64,000 bases of DNA from Prostheceraeus crozeri (lineage: Eukaryota > Platyhelminthes > Polycladida > Euryleptidae), in contig CAJQUW010006325.1 in the NCBI GenBank assembly GCA_907163375.1, positions 1 to 64,000 on the forward strand, read 5' to 3'. The translations under genes and the position numbers were made by a program. Shown here one piece after another: positions 57,417 to 64,000 of this stretch; within the stretch, counting starts at the first letter, position 1; every line of letters begins with the position of its first letter. The notes beneath the pieces were generated by a model that searched no databases, had not been told where the DNA came from, and worked only from the letters and a program-made list of their open reading frames with translations.

Positions 57417-57447
57417 AACGTTTCCTTAGATGTGTAATTTTCCGTTT

Positions 57448-57999
57448 TAGGCTTCTATCATCATTTTTATGGATTGTGAGGGTGAACCTGTACAGGAGCT
57501 CAGTGCTATTGCTATGAACAATTGGACATATCAGATTGTTAGTGTCTATCATCATCATGCCAACTGCGATCCCAATGTTGATCAATGGGCGAGAAAACAC
57601 ATTCATGGACTTAATCTGAAATATTTGCAAGACTATGGCTTTTCTTGTGAAAGTGCTCTTCTTATTGACTTTAAACGATGGTTAGCTGCTTTCAATGTTA
57701 TACGCATCTTTTGTAATAATCCTGGTAAGGAGAGGAAAGTATTTCCCAATCTAATCATTGATGATATTTTGCTCCCGCCTTGGGATAGTAGAGTGAATCA
57801 ACATTATCATGAAGTTACGAAACGTTTTAAGGATTTGTGTGTTCCTATTTTGTCTGTTCGTTGTAGTAGCTACGTTCATAACCAATGCTTCTTTCCTCCT
57901 TACCTCAACACTGCCAAAGTCCTGTATGGTTATCATTGCTCGCTATATGATAGTTATCAGCTGTATCTATTTTATCTCTTTCAAACCATTGATTTATAA
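57448..57999 (+). CDS. Exonuclease-like protein (Polinton)
   Basis: The frame contains IIIFMDCEGEPVQELSAIAM near its start, which resembles the D-x-E motif I of DEDD 3'-5' exonucleases. A splice-acceptor-like TTTTCCGTTTTAG precedes it. The first ATG is at 57469. The remaining motifs could not be placed with confidence, so function is inferred from one motif. Confidence 0.4.
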
Positions 58000-58086
58000 T
58001 GAATGCTTGTTACCATTATTCAATAAATGTTACTATGAGAAGAGTTGTTGTTTTCATGCAATGGATGGGTTAGTTAAAGGGCGATC

Positions 58087-58497
58087 ATGTCTTTCTCAAA
58101 CGACTGCGGAACATTACGTTTTCATAGGCAAAGTTTAAAAGGAGCTGTTCAAGATTATGTGATAAATTTTCATAAAGATGAGACCGACATCGAAGCAGTG
58201 GTAGATGATGCTAGCACTCTATTTCTAGAGTTAATGAATACATTCTCTGATAGCATTATCATGGCGCGATTAGTTGCGAAAATTAAGTTTAGTCATTTTG
58301 GAAAGGAAGAGGTGGAAAGTCGCTCTTTCCATTTTGCTTCTTATTCAATGGAAGTGGTAGATCACCCCGAAGAATTTTTTAAAAGACATATGATAAAAAT
58401 TGCTGAACGTCTTAACGCATTTAACCATCATGGTAGCAGTCTAGTGATTGAAGCGATTTCAGATATTCACATTCAACTTTCCATAAAGAAAAATTGA
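58087..58497 (+). CDS. Polinton protein of unknown function (136 aa)
   Basis: Starts MSFSNDCGTLRFHRQSLKGA. Acidic middle, no recognisable domain. Ends four bases into the next frame, a compact viral-like arrangement. Confidence 0.5.
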   Translation: MSFSNDCGTLRFHRQSLKGAVQDYVINFHKDETDIEAVVDDASTLFLELMNTFSDSIIMARLVAKIKFSHFGKEEVESRSFHFASYSMEVVDHPEEFFKRHMIKIAERLNAFNHHGSSLVIEAISDIHIQLSIKKN

Positions 58498-58823
58498 AAA
58501 TGCAGTGGTACTTGATTGTAGCACAACTGGTTTTCGAGCTATGTCTGCTCACTCTCGAAGTATATTCCTTCTGTACATGCGTCTATTATTTAGAAAAGGC
58601 TAGCAAATTCATATCTTCAAAAAGACTTGCTATAGACATCAGTAACGGTGAAACTATGTGTTGTGATGTATGTAAGCGAAAGGATGGAAATGAAAAGCGC
58701 ATCTTCAAGAGATGTAAGCATGCTTTTTGTCAACGCTGTTTCATACGTAATTGCATTCAACTTTGCCAATGTAACCACTGTGACATTGCTCATTTCGAGT
58801 GTCACTTATGTCGCAATAGTTAG
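58494..58823 (+). CDS. Membrane-anchored RING-finger protein (Polinton)
   Basis: 109 residues. The N-terminal hydrophobic segment (WYLIVAQLVFELCLLTLEVY) is a signal anchor. The C-terminal half has CCDVCKRKDG, FKRCKHAFCQRCFIRNC and CNHC, ending in CHLC. This follows the C-x2-C...C-x-H-x2-C-x2-C...C-x2-C plan of a RING finger, so it is probably a ubiquitin-ligase-type accessory protein. Confidence 0.6.
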   Translation: MKMQWYLIVAQLVFELCLLTLEVYSFCTCVYYLEKASKFISSKRLAIDISNGETMCCDVCKRKDGNEKRIFKRCKHAFCQRCFIRNCIQLCQCNHCDIAHFECHLCRNS

Positions 58824-58874
58824 TACCTATGCAAATGTGGTAAAGATAGGTTTTAGCAAAGACTAACACGGAAA

Positions 58875-59231
58875 ATGGCGAAACGTAAAATGACGAAACG
58901 TAAAAGTCAAAAGTTTTCTTCAGCCATTCAAGCTCTCCGACGAATGAAAGCAAATCAGCGATACAATGCTATACGACATGCTAACGATAAATTCATTTGT
59001 GAAATTATTTCTCATGTGAGGAAGTTGAGGACGAAGAAATTAGCGCCAAAACAACGAAAGTTACTTAAGCGATATGCTACAAAATTGCGTTTCATCTCCA
59101 ATCCTAAAGTCGCCCTTCAAAGAAAGAGGAAAACTCTAACACAAAAGGGCGGTTTCCTTTCAGCAATACTTCCAATGATAGCTCCTGCCGTGGGCAACCT
59201 ATTGGGAAATATCTTTGGCTCTAAGCGTTAA
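58875..59231 (+). CDS. Small basic protein with hydrophobic tail (Polinton)
   Basis: 118 residues, rich in Lys/Arg. The C-terminus (GGFLSAILPMIAPAVGNLLG) is glycine-rich and amphipathic, as in small virion core or membrane-active proteins of adenovirus-like elements. ATG at 58875; it ends just before the ATPase. Confidence 0.55.
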   Translation: MAKRKMTKRKSQKFSSAIQALRRMKANQRYNAIRHANDKFICEIISHVRKLRTKKLAPKQRKLLKRYATKLRFISNPKVALQRKRKTLTQKGGFLSAILPMIAPAVGNLLGNIFGSKR

Positions 59232-59262
59232 TTATGCAAATGTTGAATCTCAAAGTAATAAA

Positions 59263-59880
59263 ATGGATTTCAGACTTCAATGTGATAAAGTTCTGACTGT
59301 ATCAGGTCCATCTCATGCAGGTAAAACTGTTTTCACGCTGAATTTATTGGATAAAAGAAGGGAGTTGTTTAAGGAACCTATCAATCGAGTGATTTGGTGT
59401 TATGGTATTTATCAACCGTCGCTGTTTCAGGAATTGCAAAGTCGCAACTTTATTCGACATGAAGGAATTATTCCAGTGGATAAACTTCAGTCTAATGATG
59501 TTGTTGTATTGGATGATTTATTAAAAGAAAGTAAGAATTCAAAAGATGTTACAGATATGTTTACTCGCGCAGCACACCATAAAAGGTGTTTTATCATCTA
59601 TATTACACAAAATTTGTTTCCTGATGGAAAAGAAGCTCGTACACGAAACCTGAATACACACTATTATGCTATTTTCAAGAATCCGCGAGATAAAAGTCAA
59701 TTTGAAATTTTAGCGCGACAAGTTGCACCCAGAGGATCAAAAGCCTTAATTGAAATTTTTCAAGCAGCTACTGAAAAACCATACGGTTACTTATTCATTG
59801 ACTTTACGCAAGAGTGTCCGGAAGAATTTAGATTTCGAAGTGATATTTTGAAAACTCCCATGATTATCTACAAACTATGA
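59263..59880 (+). CDS. FtsK/HerA-type genome-packaging ATPase (Polinton)
   Basis: About 205 residues from the ATG at 59263. It shows a P-loop (SGPSHAGKT) and a Walker B strand (VVVLDDLL), with ITQN after it, matching the A32-like packaging ATPases of Polintons and related viruses. The frame is open. It overlaps the next gene by four bases. Confidence 0.85.
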   Translation: MDFRLQCDKVLTVSGPSHAGKTVFTLNLLDKRRELFKEPINRVIWCYGIYQPSLFQELQSRNFIRHEGIIPVDKLQSNDVVVLDDLLKESKNSKDVTDMFTRAAHHKRCFIIYITQNLFPDGKEARTRNLNTHYYAIFKNPRDKSQFEILARQVAPRGSKALIEIFQAATEKPYGYLFIDFTQECPEEFRFRSDILKTPMIIYKL

Positions 59881-60569
59881 GTTCTTATTCTCGCATGATT
59901 GTTATTCCTCAGGATGAATATGTACAATTGACTGCCATGCAGCAAGTAAAGCAACCTCTTGCAAATCAAATGTATAGGAAAGAAATAGATTATCAGCAAA
60001 ATGTTCACATCAAAGATCCACATCGTGCTGTATTATTACAATCGGAAACTGTTGAGCAATTGAAAAACTTGAAGAATAAGATGCGTGACTCTGTATCGAC
60101 TGCTACACCTTTAGCATCTCGCGCACATGCCATATCTCTTTTCAATAGTATTGAGCCCCATCTCAATGTAAATGATAGAGGAGAAATCATTACAGATGAA
60201 AATAAAGTGATTGATGCTTCACGTTATGAAGACTTGATTCAGTATGCGACACGTAGAAAGCGCCGTCAGGGCTATGTTCCACCTGGTTGGTCATACTTTC
60301 TTAAACTATTGAAAAAGCATAATGTGCCAAAATTTGCTTTGAATAATGAGACATTGAAAGAACTTGATTCAACAGTGGCTACTACTCCAATGCTTCAGAC
60401 GATGAAAATGCCAACAAATTGGTTTAAGGCGTCACCCGCTACATCCCCTCCCACACTCACTAAGCAAACAAGAGGAAGAACTCGACGTAGATCTACATCG
60501 CCACTAAAACTGGTAAAAGGAAAACGTAAAACAGCTCCTCCCAGGAAATACATGTTCTCAGATTATTAA
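59877..60569 (+). CDS. Polinton structural-type protein (230 aa), function unknown
   Basis: Starts MSSYSRMIVIPQDEYVQLTA. Contains YVPPGWSYFLKLLKKHNVPK and a basic C-terminus (TRGRTRRRSTSPLKLVKGKR). Position beside the ATPase is where Polintons carry conserved proteins of unknown role (PY/PW type). Confidence 0.55.
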   Translation: MSSYSRMIVIPQDEYVQLTAMQQVKQPLANQMYRKEIDYQQNVHIKDPHRAVLLQSETVEQLKNLKNKMRDSVSTATPLASRAHAISLFNSIEPHLNVNDRGEIITDENKVIDASRYEDLIQYATRRKRRQGYVPPGWSYFLKLLKKHNVPKFALNNETLKELDSTVATTPMLQTMKMPTNWFKASPATSPPTLTKQTRGRTRRRSTSPLKLVKGKRKTAPPRKYMFSDY

Positions 60570-60570
60570 T

Positions 60571-60786
60571 ATGAAGCAGATGTGTTGCTTGCCATGTAAT
60601 GAGCCACCAGAGGTGAATGTCGTTGTCACTTGCACTTGCTGCGCCAGCTCTCATAATGAAACCCCTAAGCAATGTGAACACGATCGCAAAACCGCTAAAG
60701 CTAAATGCTGCAGTTGTTGTAAATGTAGAAAGGGAAGAAAACAAAAAGATGAGAAGGAGGAAAAAGAGTCAGTCGTCATCGACTGA
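60571..60786 (+). CDS. Cysteine-rich small protein (Polinton), tentative
   Basis: 71 residues starting MKQMCCLPCNEPPE, with CTCCASS and CCSCCKCRKGRK; about a dozen Cys and a Lys/Glu tail. It overlaps the upstream side of the integrase region in another frame, so it could be fortuitous. Confidence 0.35.
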   Translation: MKQMCCLPCNEPPEVNVVVTCTCCASSHNETPKQCEHDRKTAKAKCCSCCKCRKGRKQKDEKEEKESVVID

Positions 60787-61836
60787 ACGTTTGAAGTCAA
60801 TCTATTATGATGTAAAACATCCGGCAGGATTTGCATCTATCAAGAAATTATCAAAAGCGAGTGGTCTTCCACAATCACAAGTGAAACGATGGTTAAAGGG
60901 TCAGGCTACCTATACACTCCACAAACAAGCGAAAAAGAAGTACCGCACCCGCCATTATATTGTTCATGACATCGATGAACAGTGGCAAGCAGATTTGTGC
61001 GATGTTGCCTCCATTTCAAAACATAACTCGGGCAATAATTTTATTTTAACCGTCATTGATATTTTCTCGCGTTATGCGTGGCTCAACCTTTAAAAACTAA
61101 AGAAGGGAAAGGAGTAGCAAAAGCATTCCAAACAATTTTTCGAGAAGGTCGCATTCCAAAAAGAATTCAGAGTGATCAAGGAAAAGAGTTTGAAAATCAG
61201 CATGTGACAAGATTATTTGAGAGGCATGACATTGAGTTGTTTAGTGTAAAGAGCGCTTATAAAGCTGCACTCGTTGAACGTTTTAATCGCACATTAAAAA
61301 ATCGCTTGTGGCGACATTTTACTGCCAACTTGACACAAAATTGGACAAAGGTTCTACAAGATACACTCCATGCCTACAATCACTCTATCCATCGTTCTAT
61401 TGGACTCAGACCAGTAGATGTAAATGCTGACAATGTAGATAAAGTGCGCGAATCATTCCAACGTAAACGCACTCATGTGAAAAGTGATGTGAAAATTGGC
61501 GATAAAGTTCGTATCTCAAAAGTGAAAAGTGTTTTTGCTAAAGGGTACCTCCCGAATTGGACAGAGGAGGTATTTACAGTATCAAGGATTAATCAAAAAG
61601 ACTCTCCGACCACCTACAAGTTGAAAGATTACGATAATGAAGAAATTGAGGGTAGCTTTTACCGCGATGAGATTGAGGTAGTCACTGAAAGTGAAACATA
61701 TTTGGTAGAGAAAATCATTCGATGTAAAAAACGGCAAGGTGAAGAATGGTGTCTTGTTAAATGGACTGGTTATCCTTCAAGTATGAACTCTTGGATGCGT
61801 CATGCCGACATCTTTCATCTAAGTGATCGACAGTGA
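60750..61836 (+). pseudogene. Polinton integrase region (rve core and chromodomain)
   Basis: Recognisable parts are an N-terminal zinc/helical region, the RNase H-fold integrase core (QWQADLCDVASI, RIQSDQGKEFENQ, and ALVERFNRTLKNRLW) and a C-terminal chromodomain (YLVEKIIRCKK, CLVKWTGYPSS). This is the Polinton-type integrase that joins element ends to target DNA. The coding region is broken in this copy. Confidence 0.85.
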
Positions 61837-61879
61837 TTCATGCAAAGTTGTAACTAACAATGTTTAGGGTTTGAGCTAT

Positions 61880-62334
61880 GAATCCAACTGCCTCATTTTA
61901 TTCACGACCCCTCCTACGTAAGTGGTGGAGGACAAATTTACATCGGTGCTCGCCGCCAACGTGGAGGTAGCATACTTGGTGCACTGAAATCTGTTGTAGC
62001 ACCTCTCATATCCAATGTCGGTAGATCTTTAAAACGAAATGTTTTAAGTAATGCCGTTGGCTTTGCTGGTGATGTTGCTAGTGATCTTTCCAGAGGTAGA
62101 AGTTTTAAGAGCAGTTTGTTGAATCGTGGGAAGGAACGCGGTTTAAAAACATTGAAGCAAACCTTTGCTGGTGTTACTCAAGGAAAGAAATCACCTAAAC
62201 GAATGAGAAAAGGAAGGAGGAAACATCGCGGAGCTGGTAAGGTGCGATCTTCAGTCAAAAGGCATTCACGCAAACGTCGCAGAGGCTCTAATCATTCATC
62301 AGGCGCTAAACGACGACGCTGCTATAACTTCTAA
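61880..62334 (+). CDS. Core/minor capsid pX-like basic protein (Polinton)
   Basis: Translates to GGGQIYIGARRQRGGSILGA and a following alanine/valine-rich amphipathic segment, then a very Arg/Lys-rich tail ending KRRRCYNF. This matches the small glycine-rich core-type protein next to the capsid gene in Polintons. The start codon is not clear. Confidence 0.6.
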
Positions 62335-62336
62335 TC

Positions 62337-63614
62337 ATGGAGTGTAAAACTTCCGGTTTTTGTTTGTTCGATCAACAAGCCATACAGACAGATATTCTTA
62401 GTTCAAGTATTGTAGATTATCATCCTCGAACAGCTGAGAATGCTGGCCCCATTGAATTTGTTATTCCTGGTGGTAGTGATGACTACATAGATTTGAGTTA
62501 TGCGATGCTTGATTTGAGGTTTAGAATTCAGCAAGCAGATGGAACTGCTATTGACGATGCACATAAAGTTGGACTGAACAATTTACCATTGACTACATTA
62601 CTTCGCGATGTTTCTCTAACGATTGGAGAGCAGCAGGTGGAAGGTGGTCAAAGCGATTATCCCTATAAATCATATTTCAATCATGTATCACAGTTTCATC
62701 CAGCAGCACAAAAAAGTCATATGGAAGCCATGGGATGGTACAGAGATGAAGCAGGAAAATTTGATGTTGAAACAAACAGTGGCTTTGTAAAGCGATCTGC
62801 TATGATTAAAGATAGTAGAGTATGTCAGCTATATGGTCCGCTGAATTTAGACTTCTTTAGACAGTCAAAGTTTTTACTCTGTAATACCAGCATGCGACTC
62901 AAGCTGACATTGAATAAGCCTGAATTTGCGCTGAATGCATTTGCTAAAGTTGACAATTTTAGAATTCATGTGGAAGATATTGCACTTTACATTCGTCGAG
63001 TAGTACCGAATCCAAGTGTCATTAGAGGGCATGCTGAAGGTCTTAACCGCCAAAATGCCATTTACCCCGTTCAGCATACAAAGCTTCTCACCTTTACAAT
63101 TCCGAAAGATCAAAAGAGTTTCATGAAAGATGGCCTCTTTCCATCGGAAGCACCGAAGCTCCTCATGGTGGCAATGGTTGAAAATGATGCATTTAATGGT
63201 AATATAAAGAAGAATCCTTTCAATTTTAAACACAATCAGTTAAGTGAAATTGCTTTACGTGTTAATGGTGTGAGTCATCCTGGTCCACCCTACAAACCAG
63301 ATTTTGCTTCGGATCAATTTATGCGCAGTTATGTTGATTTTATGGATGTCTTTGGCTTTTACAATACGGATGATACCAACGGACTGACTATGAAAGAGTT
63401 TAAGAGTGGATATACTATTTATGCATTTGATTTGACTGCTGACAGCGATATTAGTGCACCCTATCGTCAAGCGAACGTGCCTCATAATATTCGTTTGGAT
63501 TTGACGTTCAAAAGAACACTACCTGAGACGATCAATGTATTAATTTATGCAGTCTTCGATTCAAATATTGAAATTACAAAGTATCGTGACGTGATTCTTC
63601 AGTATAATCGTTAA
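62337..63614 (+). CDS. Major capsid-like protein (Polinton)
   Basis: 425 residues, open throughout. Contains DDYIDLSYAMLDLRFRIQQA and YPYKSYFNHVSQ, which match the capsid-type proteins of animal Polintons (often annotated as F54H12.2-like). In that family it is a jelly-roll shell protein. It sits between the pX-like gene and the protease, the usual order. Confidence 0.75.
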   Translation: MECKTSGFCLFDQQAIQTDILSSSIVDYHPRTAENAGPIEFVIPGGSDDYIDLSYAMLDLRFRIQQADGTAIDDAHKVGLNNLPLTTLLRDVSLTIGEQQVEGGQSDYPYKSYFNHVSQFHPAAQKSHMEAMGWYRDEAGKFDVETNSGFVKRSAMIKDSRVCQLYGPLNLDFFRQSKFLLCNTSMRLKLTLNKPEFALNAFAKVDNFRIHVEDIALYIRRVVPNPSVIRGHAEGLNRQNAIYPVQHTKLLTFTIPKDQKSFMKDGLFPSEAPKLLMVAMVENDAFNGNIKKNPFNFKHNQLSEIALRVNGVSHPGPPYKPDFASDQFMRSYVDFMDVFGFYNTDDTNGLTMKEFKSGYTIYAFDLTADSDISAPYRQANVPHNIRLDLTFKRTLPETINVLIYAVFDSNIEITKYRDVILQYNR

Positions 63615-64000
63615 TGAGTTGGTTGACTGCTGACGATATTAAGACTAAAGTGCAGCGTAATGCAGACGAAGCGACGTTGAAAGCTTTCGATAATGTCTAT
63701 TCACTCGATACCTTACCACCTGCAGTAAATCACTATCCCATCTTTATTGTGCTAAACACTCATTCACAGAATTTAGGCGGTGAGCATTGGAAAGCGATCT
63801 TTATTGGAGAAGACCGACGTGGTGAACTATTTGACTCTCTTGCTCAACCTCCAAATATACCAACACAGCAGTGGTTGAGAAAACATACGCGTCAATATCA
63901 GCGAAATGAACGCATACTACAACATCCACTTTCATCAACGTGTGGTGCTTTTGTACTGTACTTCATCTTAAAACGTTTACATGTATCTCGATTTGCATCT
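63614..64000 (+). CDS. Adenovirus-type cysteine protease (Polinton), cut by window edge
   Basis: Starts MSWLTADDIKTKVQRNADEA, overlapping the capsid stop by a base. The motifs NLGGEHWKAIFI (catalytic His), ELFDSLAQPP and LSSTCGAFVLYFI (catalytic Cys) identify an adenain-like/C5 or C48-type maturation protease, a standard Polinton part. The C-terminus is outside the window. Confidence 0.8.
   Translation, partial: MSWLTADDIKTKVQRNADEATLKAFDNVYSLDTLPPAVNHYPIFIVLNTHSQNLGGEHWKAIFIGEDRRGELFDSLAQPPNIPTQQWLRKHTRQYQRNERILQHPLSSTCGAFVLYFILKRLHVSRFAS

Larger units (their letters stand above)
55269..64000 (+). mobile_element. Polinton/Maverick, left part (runs off the right edge)
   Basis: The set of packaging ATPase, retroviral-like integrase with chromodomain, major capsid-like protein and adenovirus-type protease, all on the plus strand, identifies a Polinton. 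The left boundary is approximate: it is placed where a repeat-rich, C-tract-bearing terminal region begins. The element looks mostly whole as far as visible, with at least one break, so it is probably fairly young. DNA polymerase B and the right terminus lie outside the window. Treat the listed parts as those of a fossil element. Confidence 0.9.

Noticed and set aside
1-64000. CRISPR arrays, bacterial operons, rRNA genes
   Set aside because: No regularly spaced short repeats, ribosome-binding patterns or rRNA-like sequence; all coding content is eukaryotic or transposon-derived.

Overview
The window is animal (metazoan) nuclear DNA, AT-rich and crowded with transposable elements. No bacterial-style operon, rRNA or convincing tRNA gene was found. 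Penelope-like elements, several kinds of TA-inserting DNA transposon, CR1-type LINEs and a Polinton together point to a marine invertebrate. An unusual abundance of the palindrome TAGGCCTA is reminiscent of echinoderm genomes, but that is a guess, not a demonstrated assignment.

The host's own signal is one minus-strand gene, read from about 31.9 kb down past the left edge. A first exon encodes a signal peptide, and at least six small exons follow (24.5 kb, 21.8 kb, then four at 3.1-2.0 kb). Every intron is phase 1 and every exon is dominated by Thr/Ser codons, so the product is probably a secreted or membrane mucin-like protein. The last four exons lie in a tandem array with a unit of about 770 bp. 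One unit carries an old LTR retrotransposon (23-1959), and the neighbouring unit preserves the uninterrupted site.

The 18.7-kb intron between the exons at 3.1 and 21.8 kb is filled by a nest of elements. A hAT transposon (4162-18090) has an 8-bp target duplication and GC-rich satellites at both ends. Its decayed transposase is split into three exons. Inside the hAT lie a pogo-like MITE, two Penelope-like elements separated by (TA)n, a mariner-type element with an uninterrupted DD41D transposase placed in that (TA)n, a foldback repeat within the mariner, and a third Penelope-like remnant. A second, unrelated hAT fossil follows at 18.7-19.8 kb.

The middle (25-45 kb) holds a 5'-truncated CR1/L2-type LINE, a MITE with TA duplication, a Harbinger-like MITE with TAA duplication, two more decayed LINEs, Penelope remnants, a 2.0-kb transposon with an intact DD32E-spaced transposase and terminal inverted repeats of over 200 bp, and a small GC-rich MITE. 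From 45 to 55 kb little can be supported beyond a tRNA-like 89-bp tandem duplication.

The right end (about 55.27 kb to the edge) is the left part of a Polinton/Maverick. It has a repeat-rich terminal region, a TATA promoter, two RING-like zinc proteins, an exonuclease-like protein, small basic proteins, a packaging ATPase, an integrase with chromodomain, a major capsid-like protein and an adenovirus-type protease cut by the window edge. It looks fairly young, with at least one break. Its DNA polymerase is not in the window.
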